From Thiomicrorhabdus sp. Kp2 (GTDB lineage: Bacteria; Pseudomonadota; Gammaproteobacteria; Thiomicrospirales; Thiomicrospiraceae): a stretch of 64,000 bases of DNA. Under the pieces are notes generated by a model that saw only the letters and a program-made list of their open reading frames with translations, searched no databases and had not been told where the DNA came from. Each line of letters begins with the position of its first letter. Positions within the stretch are counted from its first letter, which is position 1. The position numbers and the translations under genes were made by a program. Of this stretch, positions 17,101-26,282 are shown one piece after another. The DNA is taken from positions 1,240,001-1,304,000 of the forward strand of contig NZ_ARWI01000001.1 of assembly GCF_000478585.1 (NCBI RefSeq). Direction: 5' to 3'.

Positions 17101-18443
17101 GTAACGAAACCTCTACACCCAATGTAAACAGCACAGGGTTAAACAGTCGATTCATTGCGCTTAAAATCTGTTTAACGGTTATTCAAAACGGTCGTTCATT
17201 AAGCCAAAGCTTGCCTGAAGGCTTAGCACAGTTTCAAGACCGTCGAGAGCGTGGCTTTACCCAAAACCTGGTGATTGGCACCTTACGTTGGCAAGCGCGT
17301 TTAGAGGCCATTCGAGCCCAACTGCTCAAAAAGAAACTTAAAGAAAAAGATGAGGATATCAACCAGCTCATTTTGATTGGTTTGTATCAGATTCTCTATA
17401 TGGAAACCCCAGAACATGCGGCGGTTTCAGAAACCGTTGCCGTGGTGCAAAAACTCAAAAAACCTTGGGCCAAAGCGTTGATAAATGGTGTTTTACGCAC
17501 CTTTTTACGTGACCAAGAAGCGATTTGTGCTGAGGCCGATTTAAAACCCGCACACAAATACTCGCACCCGCAGTGGATATTTAAAGCCTTACGTAAAGCC
17601 TACCCAGATGATTGGCAATCGATTATGCAAGCCAACAACGAGATTGCTCCGCTCACCTTGCGGGTAAATACCATGAAGCAAACACGTGAAGCCTTTATGC
17701 AGCAACTTCAGCAAGAAGATATTGCAGCCAGAATTCATGCCACGGCACCACAAGGCATTGTCTTAGAAAATAGCATGGACATCAGTCAACTACCCACTTA
17801 CGAAGAAGGTGGGTTTAGCGTGCAAGATGGCGCGGCACAGCAAGCTGCTAACATCTTGCAACCTAAAGCGAATGAACGCATTTTAGATGCGTGTGCCGCA
17901 CCAGGTGGAAAAACCACCCATCTTTTAGAGCTATCTAACAATCAGGCGCAGGTGTTTGCCATAGAAAAAGAGCCCGAACGCATAGAACGTTTAGCTGAAA
18001 ACCTATACCGTTTAGATTTAGAAGCAGAGTACCAAGTTGGCGACGCTTCTTGTCCTGACGAGTGGTGGGATAAACAACTGTTTGACAAAATCCTGCTTGA
18101 TGCACCCTGTTCTGCAACGGGTATTATTCGCCGTCATCCAGATATTAAATGGCATCGCACCCCCGAAGACATTGAAGCCCTGGTTGAAATCCAAGCGAAT
18201 ATTCTAAAGGCATTATGGGCCACGCTAAAACCAGGCGGCCAACTGCTTTATGCCACCTGCTCTGTTTTACCAGAAGAGAACACCTTACAAATGCAACGCT
18301 TTATTGAAAGTGAAGCATCGGCTAAAGTGGTTCCATTAGAACTTGAGGCCACAGTCACTTTTGAAACACCAGGTAATCAATACCTTCCAGGACGATTAGA
18401 TATGGATGGTTTTTTCTACTGTTTACTGGAAAAGAGCTTGTAA
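17097..18443 (+). CDS. rsmB: 16S rRNA m5C967 methyltransferase RsmB
   Basis: The 448-residue protein has an N-terminal NusB-like RNA-binding domain and a C-terminal SAM methyltransferase domain. The latter shows DACAAPGGKT (SAM motif I), DAPCSATGIIRRHPDIKW with one catalytic Cys, and LLYATCSVLPEEN with the second Cys. It methylates C967 of 16S rRNA. The gene starts inside the end of fmt and is followed after three bases by the DUF4390 gene. Confidence 0.96.
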   Translation: MSNETSTPNVNSTGLNSRFIALKICLTVIQNGRSLSQSLPEGLAQFQDRRERGFTQNLVIGTLRWQARLEAIRAQLLKKKLKEKDEDINQLILIGLYQILYMETPEHAAVSETVAVVQKLKKPWAKALINGVLRTFLRDQEAICAEADLKPAHKYSHPQWIFKALRKAYPDDWQSIMQANNEIAPLTLRVNTMKQTREAFMQQLQQEDIAARIHATAPQGIVLENSMDISQLPTYEEGGFSVQDGAAQQAANILQPKANERILDACAAPGGKTTHLLELSNNQAQVFAIEKEPERIERLAENLYRLDLEAEYQVGDASCPDEWWDKQLFDKILLDAPCSATGIIRRHPDIKWHRTPEDIEALVEIQANILKALWATLKPGGQLLYATCSVLPEENTLQMQRFIESEASAKVVPLELEATVTFETPGNQYLPGRLDMDGFFYCLLEKSL

Positions 18444-18446
18444 ACC

Positions 18447-19163
18447 ATGCAAAGAGTCCGCGCCATTGCTCTGTTATGTTTGCAATTAAGGCACGATTTA
18501 AGCCAAACGCTGAGGTTCATCTTTAATAAGCTTTTAGCCGCTCCTTCATACACAACAAGCGTGCTATTTTTCTGCATTTTACCAGGCCTGGTAACTTGTA
18601 ATATCGCGGTAGCAGAAAGTGTTTTACCCACAACCAACACGGTTGAAAATCCCATTACGATTCTCAACGTTCGCGATTATCAACAAGATAAACAGCTGTT
18701 AATAGACTCTGAGAGTGACTTTAATCTACCCTCAAGCGTTATTGAAGCGATTCACCATGAAATTCCGCTGAGCTTTAGAATCCAAATCGAGTTAACCGAA
18801 TCTAGCCGAATTCTAGGTATAAAATATGAACGTAATCGCAATATCATCAGTTACCACACCGATATCTATGCCTATGGTGTCAATCGCTTATACGCGCTTT
18901 ACAATAACCGAAACCAAAATGCTAAAACCTTTAAAACCATTGATGATGCATTAACTACCCTAGCGACCTTACAAGCGTTTCCCATTGCATCTCTTTCTGA
19001 ATTACATCCTGAACAAAGGTATACTTTACGCATGCGCATATCGCTTGATTTTTGGAAGTTACCTGCACCGTTAATTTTAGAAGCGCTGCTCTCACCCACG
19101 GTTTGGCAGTTAGACAGTGGTTGGTTTGAAACCACCCTAAAAACCCCATTGAGTTGGCAATGA
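18447..19163 (+). CDS. DUF4390 domain protein, exported
   Basis: The 238-residue protein begins with a long hydrophobic N-terminal region (about 35-55, ending IAVAES), probably a signal or anchor. It continues with a beta-rich DUF4390 domain that includes LRMRISLDFWKLPAPL near the C-terminus. The family has no established function but is typically encoded between rsmB and an NtrY-type kinase, as here. It overlaps the kinase gene by ten bases, implying co-translation and perhaps a role in what the kinase senses. An exact palindrome (18581-18592) encodes LPGLV within the hydrophobic signal region. Confidence 0.8.
   Translation: MQRVRAIALLCLQLRHDLSQTLRFIFNKLLAAPSYTTSVLFFCILPGLVTCNIAVAESVLPTTNTVENPITILNVRDYQQDKQLLIDSESDFNLPSSVIEAIHHEIPLSFRIQIELTESSRILGIKYERNRNIISYHTDIYAYGVNRLYALYNNRNQNAKTFKTIDDALTTLATLQAFPIASLSELHPEQRYTLRMRISLDFWKLPAPLILEALLSPTVWQLDSGWFETTLKTPLSWQ
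18581..18592. repeat. Palindrome copy inside the DUF4390 gene
   Basis: Exact 12-mer with TTACC...GGTAA arms, lying in the signal-sequence codons and read as Leu-Pro-Gly-Leu-Val. Confidence 0.9.
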
Positions 19164-21340
19164 ATGCATTTGGCCGTTATTTAAAACAATATGGTTTACT
19201 GACCTTACTCTCTAGCTTACTGCTGCTAGCGCTAGTGGTAATGAGTCAAACCCTGCAAAACGCTTCAAGCTTTGCTGACAGTTACTCTACTCTGCTGTTC
19301 TTTACTGTTGGTGGTGTGGGTTTACTGCTATTTTTTCTTGTAAAAACGCTATTTCATTTATACCAACAGTTCCGCAAAAAAGTTCCAGGCAGTAAGGTCA
19401 CCGTTCGTTTAACCTTTATCACCAGTTTATTACTAGGGATTCCAACGGCCATTATCTTCTACTTCTCATTGAGTTTTATTCAACAAGGGATAAACCAATG
19501 GTTTGATGTTAAAACCGAAGTTGCTTTAGATAATGCTACCGCTGTCGTTCGAATTACCCTCGACAATAAAACGCGCGAAAGCCTTAAAATGACACTTGCT
19601 TTAGCCAAAGCAAATAACACCTTACTGACTACCTCACCCAGTTTGGCCGTAAATACATTACGCCAGCAGTTAGGTGCGCAAGAGGTTGCGCTTTACCATG
19701 TTAACCAACAATTGATTGCCTTTAGTAGTGAATACGATACGGCCATTTTACCAGCAACACCTGGAGACAACCTCTTTCAACAAATTCGTAATAACAAAAC
19801 CTATGCCGCCTTAGAAAACCGACCTGGTGCTACCACCAAAGAGGAATTTATTCGTGTTTTAGTGCCTTTTACCGACCTCACCTTAAAAACCCAATATGCC
19901 CTGCAAGCGATCTTTCCTGTGCCAACTGACATCACACTTTTATCAGAATCGGTTGGCACGGCATCTGGCCAATACAAAGAGTTGTCCTACTTAAAAAACC
20001 CTTTAACCGCGAGCTTTGTGCTGGTTCTTTCTATGGTTCTACTGCTCACATTAGTGACTGCGGTACTTTTCACTATTCAAGCGGTACAAAACTTTACAAT
20101 GCCAATTCGAACCCTAGCAAAAGGGACTCGTGCCATATCTAAGGGTGACTATAGCGTTAAAATGGCTGTCCCTGAAAATGACGAATTTGGTGATTTGATT
20201 CAATCCTTTAACGATATGATTCAACGTATTTCTAAAGCGCGAAATGACATTAAACTCAGCCATCAACAGACCGAAGTACAAAAACTCTATCTGCAAGCCA
20301 TAATCAAAAACTTATCGAGTGGTGTTGTTACCCTAGATATGCACTACCGAATCCGTACGATTAACGATGCCATTCAAGAAATTCTAAATACCGATATCAG
20401 CAAACACATTGGTAAAAAATTGCTGGATGTAATAGACCGTGAAGATAGCGCACACCTGAATGAACTGGTTCATAAAATTGCCCCCAAGTTTGAACACAAC
20501 TCTGAACCCTGGTCAATGCAAATTGACTTTACCTGCAAGAAAGGCCAAAAGATTTTATTAATACAGGGTTCTACACTACCAAGCATTGATAAAAAAATAG
20601 GCGGTTATGTTATTGTTATTGACGACATTACCGAGCTTGTTCAAGCTCAGGTTCATGCCGCCTGGAGTGATGTAGCACGTCGATTAGCACATGAGATTAA
20701 GAACCCCTTAACGCCCATACAACTCTCAGCAGAGCGACTTAAATTTAAATTACATAATAAACTCGACAACACTGACCAAGACCTACTCAGCCGCATGACC
20801 GAAACCATTATTGAACAAGTTTCAACCATGCAAAAACTCGTACAAGCGTTTAGTGATTACGCCAATACACCTGAAGTTGAGTTGCACCCCACTCAAATCA
20901 ATAAATTGATATACAACATTACTGAAATGTACCGCGATCCAGATTCTAATTGGCGTGTCTCTGCAGAAATTGATGATCACTGCCCTCAAGTAATGGCAGA
21001 CAGTTCACGGCTACGTCAGTTACTACATAATTTAATTAAAAATGCCCTTGAAGCGACTGAAGAAACGCCTAAAGCGCATGTTATAGTAAAAACACAGTGT
21101 GATGAGAGTGATGAAATAACCCTCTCCATTTGTGACAATGGTCCAGGTATTCCAGAAGAAGCACAAAACTGGATTTTTGAGCCTTATGCCACCGACAAGC
21201 CCAAGGGCACAGGTTTAGGCCTTGCCGTTGTGCGTAAAATAGTTGAAGAACATAACGGTCAAATTACATTAACTTCTTCACCAGGAAACGGAACCTGTTT
21301 TATAATTAAACTTCCTATAATCGCCAAAAGAGGTAGTTAA
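19154..21340 (+). CDS. NtrY-like membrane sensor histidine kinase
   Basis: The 728-residue protein has several N-terminal membrane segments (about 13-33, 45-65, 82-105) and an extracytoplasmic stretch. A further membrane segment lies near 285-305, followed by HAMP (TLAKGTRAISKGDYSVKM) and a PAS domain. The HisKA box is WSDVARRLAHEIKNPLTPIQLSAERL and the ATPase boxes are NLIKNALEA, DNGPGIPEEA and GTGLGLAVV. The order and the HEIKNPLTPIQ box are typical of NtrY. It presumably phosphorylates the regulator encoded ten bases downstream. The signal is unknown, and nitrogen control is a name only here. Confidence 0.9.
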   Translation: MAMNAFGRYLKQYGLLTLLSSLLLLALVVMSQTLQNASSFADSYSTLLFFTVGGVGLLLFFLVKTLFHLYQQFRKKVPGSKVTVRLTFITSLLLGIPTAIIFYFSLSFIQQGINQWFDVKTEVALDNATAVVRITLDNKTRESLKMTLALAKANNTLLTTSPSLAVNTLRQQLGAQEVALYHVNQQLIAFSSEYDTAILPATPGDNLFQQIRNNKTYAALENRPGATTKEEFIRVLVPFTDLTLKTQYALQAIFPVPTDITLLSESVGTASGQYKELSYLKNPLTASFVLVLSMVLLLTLVTAVLFTIQAVQNFTMPIRTLAKGTRAISKGDYSVKMAVPENDEFGDLIQSFNDMIQRISKARNDIKLSHQQTEVQKLYLQAIIKNLSSGVVTLDMHYRIRTINDAIQEILNTDISKHIGKKLLDVIDREDSAHLNELVHKIAPKFEHNSEPWSMQIDFTCKKGQKILLIQGSTLPSIDKKIGGYVIVIDDITELVQAQVHAAWSDVARRLAHEIKNPLTPIQLSAERLKFKLHNKLDNTDQDLLSRMTETIIEQVSTMQKLVQAFSDYANTPEVELHPTQINKLIYNITEMYRDPDSNWRVSAEIDDHCPQVMADSSRLRQLLHNLIKNALEATEETPKAHVIVKTQCDESDEITLSICDNGPGIPEEAQNWIFEPYATDKPKGTGLGLAVVRKIVEEHNGQITLTSSPGNGTCFIIKLPIIAKRGS

Positions 21341-21350
21341 GTGAGCGTAC

Positions 21351-22691
21351 ATGAAACCTGGTAAATTACTGATTGTTGATGATGAAAAAGATATTCGCAG
21401 CTTAATGGAAGAGATCTTTTTAGAAGAAGGTTATCAAGTTGAAACCGCAGCCAATGGCGTACAGGCACAAAATGCTTGGAGAAATTTTCTTCCAGACATT
21501 ATCTTTTTGGATGTTTGGATGCCAGATATCGACGGAATTTCACTTCTCAAACAGATGCAAGAAGAGGGGGTTTTAGATAACACCAAAGTCATTATGATGT
21601 CTGGACACGGCACGATTGAAACCGCGATTGAAGCCACAAAACTCGGTGCTTATGATTTTCTTGAAAAACCGCTCTCTTTGGCAAAACTGATTGTCACGGC
21701 CGAACGTGCCATAGAGCATAACCAACTTAACTTAGAAAACCGCCAGTTAAAACAAAAACAGCCAAATCACTTTTTACCCATAGGTAAAAGTAAAGCTGTG
21801 TTACAACTGCGTGAAACCATTGAACGTCTCTCTAAATTTACCATGCCGATTTTGGTGACTGGAGAGTCAGGCACAGGCAAACACCACTTTGCCGAAGCGC
21901 TTCACAAAACCAGCCTGCGTCAAACCAATCCTTATACCCATTTTCATGCTTTAGATTTCAACGATCTATGTTTGCCTGAAAACCTAGAAAAACTCAAAAA
22001 AGCCTTACGTGAAGTTCATCAAGGCACAATGGTTATCGCACATATTGAACAACTCTCTAAAGAGGCACAAGCTCAGCTTTCGAATATTGTTCTTAAACAA
22101 TGTTTCCAAGTGGACAATAATAGCGATGCCATTTGCATTGATATTCGCGTCATCGCCTTAACCAAACACGACTTAGAAAGTGACGTAGACCGTAAAGCAT
22201 TTAGAGAGGATTTATACCAGCGCTTAAAAGTCATGCAAATTCATATCCCTGCTTTACGTCAACACACTGAAGATATTCCTGAGTTGATTGAGTACTATGT
22301 GGATCACTTTGTGACATTTGAAGGCTTAGAGTATCGCCATTTTAGTGTCCCAGCGCAAAATATTCTGCGCCAACATCACTGGCCTGGTAACTTAAAAGAG
22401 CTTAAAAATCATATTCAACGCTTGCTCATTTTAGGTAATAACGAAGTCTCAGATGATGAAGTCAAAGAGTTATTAACCAGTGCCCAAGCCTCTAATAGTT
22501 TAGGTGAAGTGGTAGATACAACCCTCTCTTTAAAAGAGGCTAAAGAGAATTTTGAAGCGCGTTATTTAAGCCAATTATTACGCGAAAGCAGTGGTAATGT
22601 ATCCGAAACGGCAAAACGTTCTGGGGTAGATAGAACCAATTTATACCGAAAATTAAAAACCTTAGGGATAGATCCTAAAAACCCTCAATAA
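21351..22691 (+). CDS. NtrX-like response regulator with degenerate AAA+ domain
   Basis: The 446-residue protein has an intact receiver (LIVDDEKDIRSL acidic pair, FLDVWMPDIDG phospho-Asp, MMSGHG, DFLEKPL). It then has an AAA+ region with Walker A GESGTGKHHF and a C-terminal Fis-type helix-turn-helix (GNVSETAKRSGVDRTNLYRKL). In canonical NtrX the GAFTGA loop and a Walker B ending in DE follow Walker A. Here the GAFTGA segment is absent and the Walker B position reads GTMVIAHIEQL, without acidic residues. It should bind DNA and accept phosphate but probably cannot hydrolyse ATP or activate sigma54 promoters. It forms a two-component pair with the upstream kinase. Confidence 0.88.
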   Translation: MKPGKLLIVDDEKDIRSLMEEIFLEEGYQVETAANGVQAQNAWRNFLPDIIFLDVWMPDIDGISLLKQMQEEGVLDNTKVIMMSGHGTIETAIEATKLGAYDFLEKPLSLAKLIVTAERAIEHNQLNLENRQLKQKQPNHFLPIGKSKAVLQLRETIERLSKFTMPILVTGESGTGKHHFAEALHKTSLRQTNPYTHFHALDFNDLCLPENLEKLKKALREVHQGTMVIAHIEQLSKEAQAQLSNIVLKQCFQVDNNSDAICIDIRVIALTKHDLESDVDRKAFREDLYQRLKVMQIHIPALRQHTEDIPELIEYYVDHFVTFEGLEYRHFSVPAQNILRQHHWPGNLKELKNHIQRLLILGNNEVSDDEVKELLTSAQASNSLGEVVDTTLSLKEAKENFEARYLSQLLRESSGNVSETAKRSGVDRTNLYRKLKTLGIDPKNPQ

Positions 22692-22756
22692 TGCGGTGTA
22701 AAATAAAACGAACCACTCTGAAATGAGCTAATGAGATAGTTGAGTAAAGTACACAA

Positions 22757-24157
22757 ATGAATATTGTAATTTTAGGTGCAGGACAAGTTGGTTCTTCGCT
22801 AGCAGAACTTCTAGCCTTAGAAAGTAACGATGTAACCGTTGTTGATTTAGACCGATTACAGTTGCAGCGCTTACAAGATAGGCTCGATATTCGTACCGTA
22901 GTTGGGCATGCCTCTCATCCTGACATTCTCAATCAAGCAGGTCTGGAAGATGCGGATATGTTGATTGCCGCCACACAAAATGATGAAACCAATATCCTCG
23001 CTTGCTATCTTGCTCATAGCATGTATAAAACCGATAAGAAAATCGCTCGTGTTCGTGGTAAATCTTACCTTGACCATCCAGAACTCTTTGATCGTTCTCT
23101 CAATACCTATGCCATTCCTATTGACGTACTCATTAGCCCAGAGATGCTGGTAACCAATTATATTCTGCAGCTCATCGAATACCCAGGCTCACTTCAGGTT
23201 ATTGACTTTGCAGAAGGAAAAGTGCGTTTAGTGGCCATGCGTGCTTATGCCGATGGCATGCTGGTTGGCAAACAAATTCGTACATTAAGAGACCATCTAC
23301 CCAGTAATATCAAAGCGCGAATTGTAGCCGTTTACCGTCGTGGCCAAGTGGTTATGCCTACTGGAGATACCGTGATTAAAGCGGGCGATGAAGTCTTTTT
23401 CTTAGCGGAAGCGGCTCATATCCCCATTATCGTAAATGAGTTGCGTCGCAGCAAATTACGCCCCTCTCGCCGAATTATGATTGCTGGAGGTGGCCATATA
23501 GGTTTTAGCTTGGCGCAAGCGCTAGAGAAGAGTCATCAAGTAAAGCTGATTGACCACAATATGCAGCAAGCCCGTGAAGTAGCCGAAGCGCTGGATAACA
23601 CCATTATTATTCATGGCGATGTTTCCGATAAAGAGTTGCTGCTTGAAGAAAATATCGACGAAATTGACCTATTTGTTGCCGTTACCAATAATGATGAAGC
23701 GAATATTATTTCGGGTATGCTTGCCAAAAAGCTCGGGGTTCGTCGAGTGATTGCTTTAGTCAACAACCAATCTTATGTTGAACTGATTCAGCGCAACAGC
23801 ATAGATGTCGCCATTTCTGCCGATAGTATCACCACTAGCCACCTACTGCATTACACTCGTAAAGGCGATACCGTTAAGGTAGCGACTCTCCGCAAGGGGG
23901 CCGCAGAAGCGATGGAAGTGATTGCCCACGGCAGTGAAAACAGCTCTGAAATTATTGGTAAAAAAATTGGTGAAATCGAATGGCCAAGCGACATTACGGT
24001 CGGCTGTATTATTCGCGATGAAAAAGTCATTATCGCCCACCGTGATTTAGAAATAAAAGCGGAAGACCACGCCATCTTATTTTTAAGTAATTCTGAAAAT
24101 GCCGCAGAGATAGCCAAACTCTTTTCGCCAGAAGAAAAACGTAGCTGGTTTAGTTAA
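22757..24157 (+). CDS. trkA: Trk potassium transporter regulatory subunit TrkA
   Basis: The 466-residue protein is a duplicated RCK module. It has two Rossmann folds (NIVILGAGQVGSSLAELLA at the start and RIMIAGGGHIGFSLAQAL near 240) each followed by a TrkA-C domain. It binds NAD(H) on the cytoplasmic face and gates TrkH. The gene precedes trkH on the same strand with a 65-base gap containing three short direct repeats. Confidence 0.96.
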   Translation: MNIVILGAGQVGSSLAELLALESNDVTVVDLDRLQLQRLQDRLDIRTVVGHASHPDILNQAGLEDADMLIAATQNDETNILACYLAHSMYKTDKKIARVRGKSYLDHPELFDRSLNTYAIPIDVLISPEMLVTNYILQLIEYPGSLQVIDFAEGKVRLVAMRAYADGMLVGKQIRTLRDHLPSNIKARIVAVYRRGQVVMPTGDTVIKAGDEVFFLAEAAHIPIIVNELRRSKLRPSRRIMIAGGGHIGFSLAQALEKSHQVKLIDHNMQQAREVAEALDNTIIIHGDVSDKELLLEENIDEIDLFVAVTNNDEANIISGMLAKKLGVRRVIALVNNQSYVELIQRNSIDVAISADSITTSHLLHYTRKGDTVKVATLRKGAAEAMEVIAHGSENSSEIIGKKIGEIEWPSDITVGCIIRDEKVIIAHRDLEIKAEDHAILFLSNSENAAEIAKLFSPEEKRSWFS

Positions 24158-24190
24158 TCATCAGATTAATCATCATTAGGTTAATCATCA
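24154..24190 (+). repeat. Three direct repeats of TTAATCATCA between trkA and trkH
   Basis: Copies begin at 24154, 24166 and 24181. The first overlaps the trkA stop codon. They are too short to assign a function. Confidence 0.6.
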
Positions 24191-24222
24191 ATAGGCAAAT
24201 AGCCCTACAATAAGAACTTACT

Positions 24223-25674
24223 ATGCACTCAAAAATCATCTTTAAAGTCTTTGGCCTACTCTTAATGGTATACAGCATTAGCCTGTTACCACCCATTATG
24301 ATTGCACTCTATTATCAAGATGGAGGGCTGTGGGCCTTTGTACAAGTGCTAATTGGTGTTTTATTAACGGGTCTCATTATTTGGTATCCCGTCCGAAACC
24401 ACTCTCGAGAACTTAAAATTCGTGATGGCTTTATTGTGGTTGTAATGTTCTGGACAGTACTTGGGTTTGCTGGAGCCTTACCGTTTTATATAGATAAAGA
24501 TGTTCCTCTTAGTTTAACCGACTCTATCTTTGAATCCTTCTCTGGCTTAACCACCACTGGGGCGACCGTTATTATTGGCTTAGATGAGCTGCCTCACGCG
24601 GTACTCTGGTATCGCCAACAACTGCAATGGATGGGCGGTATGGGGATTATCGTTTTGGCCGTTGCCATCTTGCCAATGCTTGGCATTGGGGGCATGCAGC
24701 TTTACCGAGCAGAAACGCCAGGTCCCGTTAAAGACACCAAAATCGCACCGCGTATCTCAGAAACCGCCAAAGCGCTTTGGTATATCTATTTAGGCTTAAC
24801 CATTGTTTGCGCAGTCAGTTATTGGTTTGCTGGAATGAATTGGTTTGACGCCTTTAGCCATAGTTTTTCTACCGTGGCCATCGGAGGCTTTTCAACACAT
24901 GACGAGAGCATAGGTTACTTCAACAATATTAATATTGAAATCATCGCCATGATCTTCATGTTTTTATCAGGGATTAACTTTGCTCTGCACTTTACCGCGT
25001 TTAGGCACCTTAGCCCGCACTCCTATTTTTATGACCCTGAATTCAAAGCCTACACAGGCCTGCTTATTGGGGCGGCCATAATTGCTATTGGCTACATACA
25101 TCTGCAAGACGTCTACCCAACTTGGCAAGAGGCCGTGCGTTATGGCCTATTTCAAACCATCTCACTGGCCACTACCACTGGTTTTTCCAATGCCGACTTC
25201 TCAATGTGGCCTGGCTTCTTACCTATTATGCTTATTTTTATGAGTTTTATTGGGGGCAGTGCAGGCTCAACCGCAGGTGGTATGAAAGTGATTCGTTTTA
25301 TTCTGCTCTTTAAACAAGGTATGCGAGAAATCTCAGGACTACTACACCCAAATGCCGTTATGCCCGTAAAACTCAGTGGAAAAAGTATTCCAGAAAAAGT
25401 CATGACCGCCGTTTGGGGATTCTTTTCGGTCTATGTCTTTACCTTTGCGATTTTAATGCTCATTATTATGGCGTTGGGTGTTGATCAAGTTACTGCTTTC
25501 TCTGCTATTGCCGCTATGATGAATAACTTAGGCCCAGGTTTAGGTGATGTTGCTGCCAACTTCCAATCGATGAGTGATCCTGTTAAGTGGGTACTGACCT
25601 TTGCAATGTTATTAGGCCGACTTGAAATCTTTACCTTACTGGTTCTATTTACCGCAGCCTTCTGGAGAAAATAA
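24223..25674 (+). CDS. trkH: Trk potassium uptake channel TrkH
   Basis: The 483-residue protein has about ten hydrophobic segments and the selectivity-filter-like loops of the SKT superfamily: SGLTTTGATVI (about 108-118), STVAIGGFSTHD, SLATTTGFSNADF and MMNNLGPGLGDV. GGSAGSTAGGMKVIR marks the intramembrane loop. It imports K+ and partners with TrkA encoded just upstream. Confidence 0.96.
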   Translation: MHSKIIFKVFGLLLMVYSISLLPPIMIALYYQDGGLWAFVQVLIGVLLTGLIIWYPVRNHSRELKIRDGFIVVVMFWTVLGFAGALPFYIDKDVPLSLTDSIFESFSGLTTTGATVIIGLDELPHAVLWYRQQLQWMGGMGIIVLAVAILPMLGIGGMQLYRAETPGPVKDTKIAPRISETAKALWYIYLGLTIVCAVSYWFAGMNWFDAFSHSFSTVAIGGFSTHDESIGYFNNINIEIIAMIFMFLSGINFALHFTAFRHLSPHSYFYDPEFKAYTGLLIGAAIIAIGYIHLQDVYPTWQEAVRYGLFQTISLATTTGFSNADFSMWPGFLPIMLIFMSFIGGSAGSTAGGMKVIRFILLFKQGMREISGLLHPNAVMPVKLSGKSIPEKVMTAVWGFFSVYVFTFAILMLIIMALGVDQVTAFSAIAAMMNNLGPGLGDVAANFQSMSDPVKWVLTFAMLLGRLEIFTLLVLFTAAFWRK

Positions 25675-25681
25675 TCGCATT

Positions 25682-26272
25682 ATGAGTTTAGAAATGGCTG
25701 AAAAGTGGGATGCAAAGTATGCCCAATGCAATTTACAAACCCCTGCAAACCCTTGCTTTGTTTTAAAACAGCATAGTCGCTTTTTGCCCTTTCACGGCCA
25801 AGCTTTAGAGCTCGCTTGTGGCCTGGGAGGCAATGCCCGTTTTTTAGCACAGTGCGGGCTTAAAACCCACGCTTGGGATATCTCTGATAACGCCCTTACG
25901 GTACTCAATAATTTTGCCAGTTTAAATCAACTCTCAATCACCCCACTCATCACCGATTTAGAGCAAATGATTTTGCCTTATCAACAGTTTGATGTCATTG
26001 TGATTAGCCGTTATTTAGACCGCAACCAATTCAAAGCGATTGCCGATGCCCTAAAACCTAAAGGCCTACTCTATTACCAAACCTTTTTAGCGCCCGTGCA
26101 AGACAATGCGCCACAGAACCCAGATTTTTATATTCAACCAGGAGAATTCAACCAGGCCTGGTCAAACCTAGAAACCCTAGTTTACGGTGAAGGCTGGTTA
26201 ACCAATGAAAACACCGCAGAACAAGGCAGCAACAAACATCGCTACGCTTGGTATGTGGGTCGTAAACAATGA
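25682..26272 (+). CDS. SAM-dependent class I methyltransferase
   Basis: I start this at the ATG at 25682 (196 residues). An upstream frame extension to 25622 lies inside trkH and has no family sequence. EMAEKWDAKYAQ at the N-terminus, ALELACGLGGNARFLAQ (SAM motif I, about 40-56) and DVIVISRYLDRNQF mark a small TehB-like methyltransferase. The substrate is unknown. It follows trkH after seven bases, so it is probably in the same transcript. An exact palindrome at 26151-26162 reads NQAWSN. Confidence 0.8.
   Translation: MSLEMAEKWDAKYAQCNLQTPANPCFVLKQHSRFLPFHGQALELACGLGGNARFLAQCGLKTHAWDISDNALTVLNNFASLNQLSITPLITDLEQMILPYQQFDVIVISRYLDRNQFKAIADALKPKGLLYYQTFLAPVQDNAPQNPDFYIQPGEFNQAWSNLETLVYGEGWLTNENTAEQGSNKHRYAWYVGRKQ
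26151..26162. repeat. Palindrome copy inside the methyltransferase gene
   Basis: Exact 12-mer, read as Asn-Gln-Ala-Trp-Ser. Confidence 0.9.
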
Positions 26273-26282
26273 CTCATAAACC

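Noticed and set aside
22378-22394. CACTGGCCTGGTAAC in the ntrX-like gene, similar to the right half of the iterated palindrome
   Set aside because: Only one half is present, so I did not count it as a copy.
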